DNA of 64,000 bases from Pseudomonas veronii (GTDB taxonomy: Bacteria; Pseudomonadota; Gammaproteobacteria; Pseudomonadales; Pseudomonadaceae). Made by a program: the position numbers and the translations under genes. Shown here piece by piece: positions 20,536-30,102 of this stretch. Where the stretch lies: the NCBI RefSeq assembly GCF_001439695.1, contig NZ_JYLL01000035.1, forward strand, positions 1 through 64,000. Reading direction: 5' to 3'. The notes below the pieces were generated by a model. It was given only the letters and a program-made list of their open reading frames with translations. It was not told where the DNA came from and made no database searches. Every line of letters starts with the position of its first letter. Within the stretch, counting starts at the first letter, position 1.

Positions 20536-20997
20536 ATGATTCACAACGACGTACTGCGCAGCGTGCGCTACATGCTCGACATCAGCGACAACAAGATGGT
20601 CGAGCTGATCAAACTCGGCGGCATGGACGTGACCAAGGAAGACCTGCTGACTTACCTCAAGAAAGACGAGGAAGAAGGCTTTGTGTTCTGCCCGGACGAG
20701 GTCATGGCGCACTTCCTTGACGGCCTGGTGATTTTCAAGCGCGGCAAGGACGACAGCCGTCCGCCGCAACCGATCGAAACCCCGGTGACCAACAACATCA
20801 TCCTCAAGAAGCTGCGCGTGGCCTTCGAACTGAAGGAAGACGACATGCACGCCATCCTCAAGGCTGCCGAGTTCCCGGTGTCCAAGCCTGAGCTGAGCGC
20901 GCTGTTCCGCAAGTTCGGCCACACCAATTACCGCACCTGCGGCGACCAGTTGCTGCGCAACTTCCTCAAGGGCCTGACCCTGCGGGTTCGCGCGTAA
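20536..20997 (+). CDS. DUF1456 family protein (YehS-like)
   Basis: A 153-residue protein with two tandem DUF1456 repeats (starting NDVLRSVRYMLDISDNKMVEL and NIILKKLRVAFELKEDDMHAI), as in E. coli YehS. Function is unknown. The ATG at 20536 is used because it matches family starts (MIHNDVLRSVRYML). A 9-bp perfect stem (GACACCGCC/GGCGGTGTC, 20485-20508) precedes it without a T tract. It is three bases from trmO and probably co-transcribed with it. Confidence 0.88.
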   Translation: MIHNDVLRSVRYMLDISDNKMVELIKLGGMDVTKEDLLTYLKKDEEEGFVFCPDEVMAHFLDGLVIFKRGKDDSRPPQPIETPVTNNIILKKLRVAFELKEDDMHAILKAAEFPVSKPELSALFRKFGHTNYRTCGDQLLRNFLKGLTLRVRA

Positions 20998-21000
20998 GCC

Positions 21001-21696
21001 ATGAGTTACCAGGTCTCGCCCGTCGGCTTCGTGCGCTCCTGCTTCAAGGAGAAGTTCGCCATCCCGCGCCAACCGCAACTGGCGCCTGCCGCCCGCGGCG
21101 TGCTGGAGCTGGTCGCGCCGTTCGACCACGGCGAGGCGGTGCAGGGCCTGGAGCAGGTCAGCCATGTGTGGCTGCTGTTTCTGTTCCACCAGGCCCTGGA
21201 AGACAAACCCCGCCTGAAAGTGCGCCCGCCCCGTCTGGGCGGCAATAAGTCCATGGGCGTGTTTGCCACCCGTGCGACCCATCGGCCCAACGGGATTGGC
21301 CAGTCGGTGGTGAAGCTGGACAAGGTCGAACCGGGCCGGTTGTGGATCTCCGGGATCGATCTGCTCGATGGCACGCCGGTGCTGGATATCAAGCCGTATG
21401 TGCCGTATGCCGACATTGTCGACAACGCCGCCAACGGCATCGCCAATGGCACGCCGCCACTGATTCCCGTGCAGTGGCTGAAGACGGCTCTGCACCAGGC
21501 GCAAGACCACGCTCAGCGCCTTGCTGAACCGCTGGTGGCGTTGATCGAACAGTGTTTGGCGCAAGACCCGCGGCCGGCCTATCAAACGCCCGGGCCCGAG
21601 CGGGAATATGGCGCGCAGTTCTGGGACGTGGATGTGCGCTGGCACTATCCCGAGGCGAGCGTCATCTGTGTGCTGGAAGTGATTGCAGCTAAATAA
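21001..21696 (+). CDS. trmO: tRNA (N6-threonylcarbamoyladenosine(37)-N6)-methyltransferase TrmO
   Basis: A 231-residue SAM-dependent enzyme that methylates t6A37 of Thr-tRNA(GGU) and related tRNAs. The N-terminal TsaA-like beta-barrel domain is clear: start VSPVGFVRSCFKEKFAIPRQ, then RPPRLGGNKSMGVFATRATH RPNGIGQS around residues 75-102. The C-terminal half matches the proteobacterial form. The ATG starts three bases after the DUF1456 gene, suggesting translational coupling. Confidence 0.92.
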   Translation: MSYQVSPVGFVRSCFKEKFAIPRQPQLAPAARGVLELVAPFDHGEAVQGLEQVSHVWLLFLFHQALEDKPRLKVRPPRLGGNKSMGVFATRATHRPNGIGQSVVKLDKVEPGRLWISGIDLLDGTPVLDIKPYVPYADIVDNAANGIANGTPPLIPVQWLKTALHQAQDHAQRLAEPLVALIEQCLAQDPRPAYQTPGPEREYGAQFWDVDVRWHYPEASVICVLEVIAAK

Positions 21697-21706
21697 ACCG
21701 AAAACC

Positions 21707-21800
21707 AATGTGGGAGGGAGCTTGCTCCCGATAGCGGCGGGTCAGTCACCGGATGCATTGACTGACACTCAGCAATCGGGAACAAGCCCCCTCCCACATT
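21707..21800. repeat. Paired inverted REP element
   Basis: AATGTGGGAGGGAGCTTGCTCCCGA is answered by an inverted copy ending CCCTCCCACATT, then a T run. It lies between convergent trmO and fpr and may act as a terminator for both. Confidence 0.75.
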
Positions 21801-21813
21801 TTTTTGACCGCGT

Positions 21814-22593
21814 TTACTTCTCGACGAAGGCGCGTTCGATCAGGTAGTCACCCGGCTCACGCATGCGTGGCGAAACTTTCAGGCCGAAGCTGTTCAACAC
21901 TTCGCTGGTCTCGTCCAACATGCTTGGGCTGCCGCACAACATGGCGCGGTCGTCCTGGGGGTTGATCGGTGGCAGGCCGATATCGCGGAACAGCTTGCCA
22001 CTGCGCATCAGGTCGGTCAGACGGCCTTGGTTTTCGAACGGCTCGCGGGTCACGGTGGGGTAGTAGATCAACTTTTCACGCAGGGCTTCGCCGAAGAATT
22101 CATTCTGCGGCAGGTGCTTGGTGATGAATTCGCGGTAGGCGACTTCGTTGACGTAACGCACGCCGTGGCACAGGATCACTTTTTCGAAACGCTCGTAGGT
22201 TTCCGGGTCCTGGATCACGCTCATAAATGGCGCAAGGCCGGTACCGGTGCTGAGCAGGTACAGGTGTTTACCCGGCTTCAAATCGTCAAGCACCAGGGTG
22301 CCTGTCGGTTTTTTGCTGATGATGATCTCGTCGCCTTCCTTCAGATGCTGCAACTGGGAGGTCAGCGGGCCATCAGGCACCTTGATGCTGAAGAACTCCA
22401 GATGCTCTTCCCAGTTCGGGCTGGCAATCGAATAAGCGCGCATGAGCGGGCGGCCGTTGGGTTGTTGCAGGCCGATCATCACGAACTGACCGTTCTCGAA
22501 GCGCAAGCCCGGATCGCGGGTGCACTTGAAGCTGAACAGAGTGTCGTTCCAGTGATGAACACTGAGGACACGCTCGTGGTTCATGTTGCTCAT
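21814..22593 (-). CDS. fpr: Ferredoxin-NADP+ reductase (FprA type)
   Basis: A 259-residue FAD-containing reductase moving electrons between NADPH and ferredoxin or flavodoxin in the cytoplasm. The FAD motif RAYSIASPNWEEHLEF, the NADP site LLSTGTGLAPFMSVI and the bacterial C-terminus ERAFVEK are present. The ATG at 22593 (MSNMNHERVLSVHHW) is preferred over the 26-codon longer frame. It is divergent from the LysR gene at 22719, the same layout as fprA/finR in P. putida, where FinR activates fprA under oxidative stress. Confidence 0.93.
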   Translation of the reverse strand: MSNMNHERVLSVHHWNDTLFSFKCTRDPGLRFENGQFVMIGLQQPNGRPLMRAYSIASPNWEEHLEFFSIKVPDGPLTSQLQHLKEGDEIIISKKPTGTLVLDDLKPGKHLYLLSTGTGLAPFMSVIQDPETYERFEKVILCHGVRYVNEVAYREFITKHLPQNEFFGEALREKLIYYPTVTREPFENQGRLTDLMRSGKLFRDIGLPPINPQDDRAMLCGSPSMLDETSEVLNSFGLKVSPRMREPGDYLIERAFVEK

Positions 22594-22718
22594 GTACGGG
22601 GGACTCCTGGAGATGGGTCTGCGCCAAAATGATAAGTGCGCAATTGCACAGCATTCTAATGGCGGCGACAATATCTGTTAACTGGATTATTAAGATAAGG
22701 GTTATCGGTTATATCGAT

Positions 22719-23645
22719 ATGCGATTTACTCTCCGTCAGCTGCAAGTCTTCGTCGCCGTCGCCCAGCAGGAAAGCGTCTCACGCGCTGCTGGCCTTCTGG
22801 CCTTATCTCAATCCGCCGCCAGCACCTCAATCACCGAGCTGGAGCGTCAATCCAGCTGTCAGTTGTTCGACCGGGCGGGTAAACGCCTGAGCCTTAACGC
22901 CCTCGGCCGTCAGTTGTTGCCCCAGGCGGTAGCCCTGCTGGATCAGGCCAAGGAGATCGAAGACCTGCTCAACGGCAAGTCTGGCTTCGGTTCACTGGCC
23001 GTCGGCGCCACGCTGACCATCGGCAATTACCTGGCCACGCTGCTGATCGGCAGCTTCATGCAGCAGCACCCCGAGAGCCAGGTGAAGCTGCACGTGCAGA
23101 ACACTGCACATATCGTGCACCAGGTTGCGCATTATGAAATTGACTTGGGTCTAATCGAAGGCGACTGCAGCCACCCGGATATCGAAGTGCAGACCTGGGT
23201 GGAAGATGAGCTGGTGGTATTTTGCGCGCCTCAGCATCACCTGGCCCAGCGCGGTGTCGCCAGCATGGAAGAATTGACCCACGAAGCGTGGATCCTGCGC
23301 GAACAGGGCTCGGGTACGCGCCTGACCTTTGATCAGGCTATGCGCCATCATCGTAGCGCGCTGAACATTCGCCTCGAGCTGGAACACACCGAAGCGATCA
23401 AGCGTGCGGTGGAGTCGGGGCTGGGGATTGGCTGCATTTCCCGGCTGGCGCTGCGCGATGCTTTCCGCCGCGGCAGCCTGGTACCGGTAGAAACCCCGGA
23501 CCTGGACCTGGCCCGGCAGTTCTACTTCATCTGGCACAAGCAAAAGTACCAGACCTCGGCGATGCGCGAGTTTCTCGAGCTGTGCCGCGCCTTCACCGCC
23601 GGGGTTCAGCGCAGCGACGAAATCGTGCTGCCGAACATTGCCTGA
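22719..23645 (+). CDS. finR: LysR-family regulator, FinR-like
   Basis: A 308-residue LysR regulator with an N-terminal helix-turn-helix (MRFTLRQLQVFVAVAQQESV, LALSQSAASTSITELE) and effector domain. The ATG at 22719 fits the family; the longer frame from 22629 lies in the promoter region. Position back to back with fpr is the basis for the FinR name: in P. putida FinR is needed for superoxide-induced fprA expression. The 125-base gap at 22594-22718 should hold the shared operator. Confidence 0.82.
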   Translation: MRFTLRQLQVFVAVAQQESVSRAAGLLALSQSAASTSITELERQSSCQLFDRAGKRLSLNALGRQLLPQAVALLDQAKEIEDLLNGKSGFGSLAVGATLTIGNYLATLLIGSFMQQHPESQVKLHVQNTAHIVHQVAHYEIDLGLIEGDCSHPDIEVQTWVEDELVVFCAPQHHLAQRGVASMEELTHEAWILREQGSGTRLTFDQAMRHHRSALNIRLELEHTEAIKRAVESGLGIGCISRLALRDAFRRGSLVPVETPDLDLARQFYFIWHKQKYQTSAMREFLELCRAFTAGVQRSDEIVLPNIA

Positions 23646-23648
23646 GGC

Positions 23649-24011
23649 TTAGATCAGGATCACGGCCCACACCAGGGTGATCATGGTCAGTGCCACGAAT
23701 TGCGCGGCGCTGCCCATGTCCTTGGCGTTTTTCGACAGTGGGTGACGGTCCAGGGAAATGCGGTCGATGGCCGCTTCCACGGCCGAGTTGAGCAACTCGA
23801 CGATCAACGCAAGCAGGCACACCGCGATCAACAGCGCCCGTTCGACGCGGCTGACATGCAGGAAAAAACTCAGCGGGATCAGGATGACGTTCAGCAACAC
23901 CAACTGACGGAAGGCCGCCTCACCGGTGAAGGCTGCGCGCAGGCCATCCAGGGAATAGCCCCCTGCGTTAAAGATACGTTTGATACCGGTTTGACCCTTG
24001 AAAGGCGACAT
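23649..24011 (-). CDS. dgkA: Diacylglycerol kinase
   Basis: A 120-residue trimeric inner-membrane kinase that returns diacylglycerol from glucan decoration to phosphatidate. There are three transmembrane helices, and the family motif VELLNSAVEAAIDRIS with catalytic Glu is present. The ATG at 24011 (MSPFKGQTG) is preferred over 24032. It lies directly downstream of the response regulator gene on the same strand, as in P. aeruginosa PA3603-PA3604. Confidence 0.93.
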   Translation of the reverse strand: MSPFKGQTGIKRIFNAGGYSLDGLRAAFTGEAAFRQLVLLNVILIPLSFFLHVSRVERALLIAVCLLALIVELLNSAVEAAIDRISLDRHPLSKNAKDMGSAAQFVALTMITLVWAVILI

Positions 24012-24086
24012 AGATGTAGGCAACTGAACCAAAGAAGTGGGAAAACTAGATCACGCAAAGTCAAAAAAGCGTGAATCGACAATAGC

Positions 24087-24737
24087 TTAATGCTGCGAAA
24101 TTGACTCAAGTTGTTGCAAGAGCAACGCCGCCTGGGTTCGCGTTCGCACCCCCAGCTTGCGAAAGATCGCGGTGACGTGGGCCTTGATGGTCGCTTCCGA
24201 CACGCTCAACTCGTAAGCGATCTGCTTGTTCAACAAGCCTTCGCAGACCATGGTGAGCACCCGGAACTGCTGGGGCGTCAAGCTGGCCAGGCCATCGCGG
24301 GCAGCCTTGGCTTCGTCGGACACGTTGATCTCTTCAAACGCTTGCGGCGGCCAGGACACATCGCCCTCCAGCACCGCGCGCACGGCTTTCTGGATCTTTT
24401 CCATGGAGCTCGATTTGGGAATGAAACCGCTGGCGCCAAACTCCTTGGAGCGCACCACCACATCGGCTTCTTCCTGAGCCGAGACCATCACCACGGGAAT
24501 CTGCGGGTATTGCCCGCGCAACAGCACCAGCCCCGAAAACCCATAGGCGCCAGGCATGTTCAGGTCGAGCAGCACCAGGTCCCAGTCGGATTTTTCGGTG
24601 AGGCGGGTTTCCAGCTCGGCAATGCTGGCCACTTCAACCAGACGGACATCGGGGCCCAAGCCCAGCGTTACTGCCTGATGCAGCGCACTGCGAAACAGCG
24701 GGTGGTCATCAGCTATCAGGATTTCGTATGTGGCCAT
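24087..24737 (-). CDS. erdR: LuxR/NarL-family response regulator, ErdR-like
   Basis: A 216-residue response regulator. The receiver domain has the acidic pair ADDHP, phospho-acceptor Asp in LLDLNMPG and Lys in IPKSSS; the C-terminal helix-turn-helix has LTPQQFRVLTMVCEGLLNKQ. Sequence and position next to dgkA match P. aeruginosa ErdR (PA3604), an orphan regulator of ethanol oxidation and acetate use. No histidine kinase lies beside it. Confidence 0.85.
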   Translation of the reverse strand: MATYEILIADDHPLFRSALHQAVTLGLGPDVRLVEVASIAELETRLTEKSDWDLVLLDLNMPGAYGFSGLVLLRGQYPQIPVVMVSAQEEADVVVRSKEFGASGFIPKSSSMEKIQKAVRAVLEGDVSWPPQAFEEINVSDEAKAARDGLASLTPQQFRVLTMVCEGLLNKQIAYELSVSEATIKAHVTAIFRKLGVRTRTQAALLLQQLESISQH

Positions 24738-24989
24738 TGATTAAATGATCCTGTTTTTTATGGCAGCCCTGATGGGTTCAGGGTTCGCCAATACACAAGG
24801 TAACGGCCAGGCAGCCATCACCACAGGGCATGCTCAACGTCAAAAGCACCTGAAACGACGTTGGAAATTCACGGTTGCGCCCTGATCGGCGCCCAGCATG
24901 CCCAGCGTAGCCTGGGTGGTCAAGCACTACGCCAATGGGCAGTTTAGCGGTTGTCGGATTTACGGTGCCATCATGCAAACGTCGTCTGG

Positions 24990-25709
24990 TTATACCGCCG
25001 GGATGTAGGGCGCTAGACGAGTATGGACGATATCCGTCGAGTCCAGCGGCAACTGGAACTTGGCGGCCAGATAATGGGTGCTGAACACGTCGAGGTAAGC
25101 GTCCAGTACTTCGCTGGCCGCGCCGTCGTCGGCCAGCTCCAGGCACAGCGCGGCGACTTCGGCGGTGCAGAAATGATCATCCCGCTTGGAACGACGCAGT
25201 TTGTAGCGCGACAGCTGCTCGGGGGCCAGGCTGAGGACCGGCAAATGCTCCAAATAGGGACTTTTACGGAACATCTTGCGCGCTTCGCTCCACGTGCCGT
25301 CCAGCAGGATAAACAGCGGGCGCTTGCCCTCCCCCACCTTGACCTCACTGACAACCCGTTCCGGCGCGACGAATTCGCCGGGGAACACGATGTAGGGTTG
25401 CCACTGCGGATCAGCCAGCAAAGTGAGCAGCCCGGGGTCGACCTCGGTGCGTGACCAGGCGAACGCGCTGGTGTCGTCAATCACATCGGCGATCAGCCAG
25501 CCGGTGTTGCTGGGCTTCATCGGTTCGACGTCGTGCATCAACAGGCACATCGCAGACCGGGCCTGGACCTTGGGCCGCCAGGCACACAAGCAATACGCGG
25601 GGATCACCCGGCAGCCGGGGCAGCGCTCGGCACGCGAACCCCGATTGACGAAAGGCCTGATGGCGCGCGCCAGGCGCTGGGTACGCAGACGAGAGACGGC
25701 GTGGCTCAT
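24990..25709 (-). CDS. tapT: DTW-domain tRNA-uridine aminocarboxypropyltransferase
   Basis: A 239-residue protein. The N-terminal zinc-type cysteines (RCPGCRVIPAYCLC) and the DTW motif in FILLDGTWSEARKMFRK identify the TapT/YfiP family, which uses SAM to add a 3-amino-3-carboxypropyl group to U47 of tRNAs. The ATG at 25709 (MSHAVSRLRTQRLAR) gives the family length; the upstream extension to 26477 overlaps another gene and is not coding. Confident at family level, less so for the exact tRNA position. Confidence 0.85.
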   Translation of the reverse strand: MSHAVSRLRTQRLARAIRPFVNRGSRAERCPGCRVIPAYCLCAWRPKVQARSAMCLLMHDVEPMKPSNTGWLIADVIDDTSAFAWSRTEVDPGLLTLLADPQWQPYIVFPGEFVAPERVVSEVKVGEGKRPLFILLDGTWSEARKMFRKSPYLEHLPVLSLAPEQLSRYKLRRSKRDDHFCTAEVAALCLELADDGAASEVLDAYLDVFSTHYLAAKFQLPLDSTDIVHTRLAPYIPAV

Positions 25710-25907
25710 CGGATGCGCCGCACGGAAAGGAAAATCGACACTGGGGGAACTCGAGGAAGGCTTAAGTGGCCGCAGTTTACCAGAGCCACACGCACTTCCC
25801 AGCAATACGCCTGGCTGTACCGGCCAGGGCTCACCTATAATTGCGCGCCACTGAACGCACAGCCCAGTGGCTGGTCTATGCACCAGTAACCGAATCAGGA
25901 GAGTTTC

Positions 25908-26348
25908 ATGCTGCGTTCCATGCTGCGTCTTGTCGCCCCATCCGTCGCCCTCGCGCTGGTCTTGCCTGTTGGCGCCCAGGCGGCCTCGCTGCTGGAGGCC
26001 CAAATGAACAAGAAGCTGCAAAGCGTCGCGGCTGAAAGCAACAAAGACCTGCCCCGGGAAATCGATGAAAAAACCCTGGAAGTGGCCTACACCGTTGAAG
26101 GCATGCAGTTGATCGATCACCTCAGCGTGCTGCCCGATCGTGCCGAACAGATGCGTGCCAACCCCAAGGCGGTGTATTTCCAGCTCGGACAAAGCGTGTG
26201 CCTGAACCACGGCTACCGCGAGCTGATGGCCAAGGGCGCGGTGATGCGCTACGAAATCACCGAAAACAAGACCAACCGCCCGGTGGCTTCGGTGAAATTC
26301 GTCGAAGCAGACTGCCCGGCACCAACTGCGGCGAAGAAGAAAAAGTAA
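25908..26348 (+). CDS. PA3611-like secreted/periplasmic protein
   Basis: A 146-residue protein with a Sec signal peptide (MLRSMLRLVAPSVALALVLP, cleavage near GAQAAS), two cysteines suited to a disulphide (QSVCLNHGY, EADCPAP) and a Lys-rich tail. It matches the PA3611 family, named as quorum-sensing-regulated virulence factors in P. aeruginosa. Function is unknown. An AGGAGAG Shine-Dalgarno precedes the ATG. Synteny with tapT, recX and recA follows P. aeruginosa in part. Confidence 0.85.
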   Translation: MLRSMLRLVAPSVALALVLPVGAQAASLLEAQMNKKLQSVAAESNKDLPREIDEKTLEVAYTVEGMQLIDHLSVLPDRAEQMRANPKAVYFQLGQSVCLNHGYRELMAKGAVMRYEITENKTNRPVASVKFVEADCPAPTAAKKKK

Positions 26349-26728
26349 CTCGCGCATGTCCCGCCGCGCGCTGCTGTCCAGTGGCGCGCAATTCCCTCGT
26401 TTGTGTTTGCCGCCGAACGCTGCACGCGGTGACGTGAGACCAATAAGCGGTTGCCAGCCAAGGGTTTTTCGGCCCATGATCGTCTCATTCCCACAACCCG
26501 CTCAGCCCAGTTCCCATGCTGTTCTGTAACATTTTCAGGGCAAAACAGAGTTGTCCTCCTGCCATGTGCAGTGCAAAGGTTTTTAAATCACAAGGAACAT
26601 ACAGAGTCGCGCTTTGCCGCTTGGCGAACACTGTGCAATGCCATGGGCATGCAGCGACACATGCAGTGTCGTGGCCACGGACGAACATTTCGCCGCCCGC
26701 CCAGGCTCTGTGAAGAAGGAGAAGTTGA
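26349..26728. other. Intergenic region upstream of the LOG-family gene
   Basis: 380 bases without a credible gene. The second half holds a small palindrome CGACACATGCAGTGTCG (26656-26672), and GAAGAAGGAGAAG serves as the ribosome site of the next gene. No RNA gene was recognised; the short frames here look random. Confidence 0.5.
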
Positions 26729-27841
26729 ATGCCTTACGAACCGAATGACCGCCTGCTCCAGCATTTTGAAGCAAACGGGGTCGACCTCACGCAGCAGGTC
26801 GAAGCTCAACTCCAGTTGATCGCACCCAACAGCCCGAATATCCCCCTTTATCGCGACATGATCCTCACCGCGCTACGCATGGCACAGGACGACCGCAGCC
26901 GCTGGAACGCCAAAATCACCTTGCAAGCCATCCGCGAACTGGACCACGCCTTCCGCGTGCTGGAACAGTTCAAGGGGCGGCGCAAAGTGACGGTGTTCGG
27001 CTCGGCGCGCACGCCGGTGGAAAGCCCGCTCTATGCCCTGGCCCGGGAAGTGGGCGCGGCACTGGCGCGCTCCGATCTGATGGTGATCACCGGCGGCGGC
27101 GGCGGGATCATGGCCGCCGCCCACGAAGGTGCCGGCCTGGAGCACAGCCTGGGCTTCAACATTACCCTGCCGTTCGAACAGCATGCCAACCCGACCATCG
27201 ACGGCACCGAGAACCTGCTGTCGTTCCACTTCTTCTTTACGCGCAAGCTGTTCTTCGTCAAGGAGGCCGATGCGCTGGTGTTGTGCCCCGGCGGTTTCGG
27301 CACCCTGGATGAAGCGCTTGAAGTACTGACGCTGATCCAGACCGGCAAGAGCCCACTGGTGCCGGTGGTGTTACTCGATGCGCCAGGTGGCGGTTTCTGG
27401 CAAGGCGCCCTGGACTTTATCCGCAGCCAGCTGGAAGCCAATCGCTATGTGCTGCCTACCGACCTGAAGCTGATGCGCCTGGTGTACAGCGCTGAAGCTG
27501 CGGTAGACGAGATCAACCAGTTTTATGCCAACTTCCACTCTACCCGCTGGCTGAAGCGTGAGTTTGTGATACGCATGAATCATCCGCTCAGTGAACGGGC
27601 GCTGGCTCAGGTGCAAAAAGAGTTCGCCAGCCTGCGACTGAGTGGAGACTTTCAGCAGCTCGCCTACACCGGAGAAGAGCACGATGAGCCGCAGTTCAGT
27701 CATCTGACGCGACTGGTGTTCAACTTCAACGGGCGTGATCAGGGCCGGTTGCGGGAGTTGGTGGATTACATCAACTTGCCGGAGAACTGGGCGCAGGCTC
27801 AGGGCAAGACACAACAACGGGTGGCGCCGGAGCCGGCGTGA
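26729..27841 (+). CDS. LOG-family (lysine decarboxylase-like) protein
   Basis: A 370-residue protein with a Rossmann-type LOG domain in the middle (about 85-260), including GGGGGIMAAAHEGA and the PGGFGTLDEALE motif that defines cytokinin riboside 5'-monophosphate phosphoribohydrolases (LOG, TIGR00730). It carries extra N- and C-terminal helical regions compared with ~190-residue LOG enzymes, as in the larger PpnN-like proteins. Likely role: nucleotide 5'-monophosphate hydrolysis in purine/pyrimidine homeostasis, by family only. Confidence 0.8.
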   Translation: MPYEPNDRLLQHFEANGVDLTQQVEAQLQLIAPNSPNIPLYRDMILTALRMAQDDRSRWNAKITLQAIRELDHAFRVLEQFKGRRKVTVFGSARTPVESPLYALAREVGAALARSDLMVITGGGGGIMAAAHEGAGLEHSLGFNITLPFEQHANPTIDGTENLLSFHFFFTRKLFFVKEADALVLCPGGFGTLDEALEVLTLIQTGKSPLVPVVLLDAPGGGFWQGALDFIRSQLEANRYVLPTDLKLMRLVYSAEAAVDEINQFYANFHSTRWLKREFVIRMNHPLSERALAQVQKEFASLRLSGDFQQLAYTGEEHDEPQFSHLTRLVFNFNGRDQGRLRELVDYINLPENWAQAQGKTQQRVAPEPA

Positions 27842-27856
27842 TTTTTGAGCAAAAAA

Positions 27857-27888
27857 AAAAGGCCCGCTATTTTCATAGCGGGCCTTTT
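27857..27888. terminator. Bidirectional terminator between LOG gene and recX
   Basis: A perfect stem AAAAGGCCCGCTAT/ATAGCGGGCCTTTT with A and T runs on both sides, lying between two convergent genes. Confidence 0.92.
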
Positions 27889-27902
27889 ATTTTTTGCGTT
27901 GT

Positions 27903-28370
27903 TCAGTCGTCCATGTCCCGACCGCTGAACAACCGATTGATCATTTCCATCGAAAACCCGCGATAACTCAGGAAGCGCCCTTGTTTCGCGCGTTCCCTGG
28001 CATCAATCGGAAGATGCCCAGAAAACTTGCGACGCCAGGTATCTTCCAGCTGTGACTGCCAGCTGATACCGCACTCGCGCAGGGCGAGGTCGATGTCGGC
28101 ACGTTGCAGGCCGCGCTGGCTCAGCTCTTCACGAATTCGCGCCGGGCCGTAGCCGGAGCGCGCTCGGTAGGACACAAAACTTTCGAGGTAACGGGCTTCC
28201 GACAGCAGCCCTTCTTCCGTCAACCGGTCGAGGGCAGTGTCGATCATCTCGGCGGACGCACCGCGCTGACGCAGTTTACGCGTCAGTTCGACTCGACCAT
28301 GCTCGCGACGCGCGAGCAGGTCCATCGCAGTGCGCCGAACGGCGACGAGTGTATCCAGCACAACGGTCAT
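27903..28370 (-). CDS. recX: Regulatory protein RecX
   Basis: A 155-residue three-helix-repeat protein that binds and limits RecA filaments. Family motifs include [19 protein letters not shown] and the C-terminal [12 protein letters not shown]. It sits 8 bases after recA on the same strand and is probably translated from the recA message. Confidence 0.93.
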   Translation of the reverse strand: MTVVLDTLVAVRRTAMDLLARREHGRVELTRKLRQRGASAEMIDTALDRLTEEGLLSEARYLESFVSYRARSGYGPARIREELSQRGLQRADIDLALRECGISWQSQLEDTWRRKFSGHLPIDARERAKQGRFLSYRGFSMEMINRLFSGRDMDD

Positions 28371-28378
28371 CGTTTGCT

Positions 28379-29437
28379 TCAGACGTCAGTGTCGACTTCT
28401 TCCATTTCGTCAACCGGCGCACGGTTGGCTGCAGCTTTCACGTCCGGCGCGGGGGTCAGCAGCTTGTCGCGGATCTGCTTCTCAAGCGCGGCGGCGACAT
28501 CCGGGTTGTCCGCCAGGAACTTGGCCGAGTTGGCCTTGCCCTGACCGATCTTGCTGCCGTTGTAGGCATACCAGGCACCGGATTTCTCGACGAAACCGTG
28601 CAGCACGCCCAGGTCGATCATCTCGCCGTTCAGGTAGATACCCTTGCCGTAGAGAATCTGGAACTCAGCCTGACGGAATGGCGGGGCCACTTTGTTCTTA
28701 ACGACTTTGACGCGGGTTTCGCTACCGACAACCTCGTCACCTTCCTTCACCGCGCCGGTACGGCGGATGTCCAGACGGACCGACGCGTAGAACTTCAGCG
28801 CGTTACCACCGGTGGTGGTTTCCGGGCTGCCGAACATGACGCCGATCTTCATCCGGATCTGGTTGATGAAGATCACCAGGCAGTTGGCGTTCTTGATGTT
28901 ACCGGTGATTTTACGCAGCGCCTGGGACATCAGACGGGCCTGCAGGCCGACGTGCATGTCGCCCATTTCGCCTTCGATTTCAGCTTTTGGCACCAGGGCC
29001 GCCACGGAGTCGACCACGATCACGTCGATAGCGTTGGAGCGCACCAGCATGTCGGTGATTTCCAGGGCTTGCTCACCGGTGTCCGGCTGGGAAACCAGCA
29101 GGTCGTCAACATTCACGCCCAGCTTGCCGGCGTATTCAGGGTCCAGGGCGTGCTCGGCGTCGACGAACGCGCAGGTCGCGCCCATCTTTTGCGCCTGGGC
29201 AATCACCGACAGCGTCAGGGTGGTTTTACCGGAAGATTCAGGACCGTAGATTTCAACGATACGGCCTTTTGGCAGGCCGCCAATGCCGAGCGCGATGTCC
29301 AGACCCAGAGAGCCAGTGGAAATAGCCGGGATCGCCTGACGGTCGTGATCGCCCATACGCATTACGGCACCCTTGCCGAATTGACGTTCGATCTGACCCA
29401 GGGCCGCAGCCAAGGCTTTCTTCTTGTTCTCGTCCAT
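28379..29437 (-). CDS. recA: Recombinase RecA
   Basis: A 352-residue RecA: DNA strand exchange, and co-protease for LexA and for phage-type S24 repressors. Walker [11 protein letters not shown], Walker [11 protein letters not shown] and the C-terminal acidic tail are intact. The start at 29437 gives [21 protein letters not shown] LexA box lies 41-56 bases upstream. Its proximity to a tailocin with a cleavable repressor is functionally relevant. Confidence 0.98.
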   Translation of the reverse strand: MDENKKKALAAALGQIERQFGKGAVMRMGDHDRQAIPAISTGSLGLDIALGIGGLPKGRIVEIYGPESSGKTTLTLSVIAQAQKMGATCAFVDAEHALDPEYAGKLGVNVDDLLVSQPDTGEQALEITDMLVRSNAIDVIVVDSVAALVPKAEIEGEMGDMHVGLQARLMSQALRKITGNIKNANCLVIFINQIRMKIGVMFGSPETTTGGNALKFYASVRLDIRRTGAVKEGDEVVGSETRVKVVKNKVAPPFRQAEFQILYGKGIYLNGEMIDLGVLHGFVEKSGAWYAYNGSKIGQGKANSAKFLADNPDVAAALEKQIRDKLLTPAPDVKAAANRAPVDEMEEVDTDV

Positions 29438-29477
29438 TAAAGTCCTCACGTAATCAATAAGGCCTGACGGCCAACAC

Positions 29478-29493
29478 CTGTATAAGTAGACAG
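29478..29493 (-). promoter_or_regulatory. LexA (SOS) box of recA
   Basis: CTGTATAAGTAGACAG fits the CTG-N10-CAG LexA consensus, with a TATA-like core on its left half. It is placed between recA and pncC. Confidence 0.88.
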
Positions 29494-29520
29494 TATTGTT
29501 CCACAAAGATCGGAGATCGC

Positions 29521-30021
29521 CTACCCCTGATTTTCTATTTCTGCTGCAGCTCGTCGCAACAAGCCCTCTAGCGCGGCCTTTACCGTTTGTCGGCGGACCT
29601 CATCGCGGTTGCCGGGGAAGTGCTGGCGCTCGGCCGTGACCTCGTCACCCACGCCGAACGCCAACCATACCGTGCCCACCGGTTTTTCCGGCGAGCCGCC
29701 ATCGGGCCCGGCCACGCCGCTGACCGCCACGGCAAAGCGCGCCAGGCTTTTTTCCTGGGCGCCCCTGACCATGGCCTCCACCACCTCGCGGCTGACCGCC
29801 CCCACTTTGCCGAACAGTGCCTCCGGCACATCCAGCTGCCGAGTTTTCTGCCGGTTGGAATAGGTGACATATCCCGCCTCGAACCACGCCGAACTCCCCG
29901 GTATGCGCGTGATGGCTTCGGCGATGCCGCCGCCGGTACAGGACTCGGCGGTGGTGACGTGGGCATTGAGCACCTGTAGACGTCGACCCAGTTCAGCGGC
30001 CAGTTGGGTGATTTCTTTCAC
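29521..30021 (-). CDS. pncC: Nicotinamide-nucleotide amidohydrolase (CinA C-terminal domain type)
   Basis: A 166-residue stand-alone CinA C-terminal domain (PncC), which deamidates nicotinamide mononucleotide in NAD recycling. Motifs are [20 protein letters not shown] and [20 protein letters not shown]. It is often annotated cinA in Pseudomonas; it lacks the N-terminal domain of full CinA. It marks the right border of the mutS-cinA tailocin site and is followed on the same strand by recA. Confidence 0.92.
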   Translation of the reverse strand: MKEITQLAAELGRRLQVLNAHVTTAESCTGGGIAEAITRIPGSSAWFEAGYVTYSNRQKTRQLDVPEALFGKVGAVSREVVEAMVRGAQEKSLARFAVAVSGVAGPDGGSPEKPVGTVWLAFGVGDEVTAERQHFPGNRDEVRRQTVKAALEGLLRRAAAEIENQG

Positions 30022-30102
30022 GGAGGTCTCCTGGAATGAGCGGGCATTGGCCTACCCTACATGAGCCCATCGGCCATGCAAGTTGCAGCGTGCATCAAGA
30101 CA

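Noticed and set aside
26656-26672. Palindrome CGACACATGCAGTGTCG as an sRNA terminator or operator
   Set aside because: No T run and no second copy nearby; too little to support a function.
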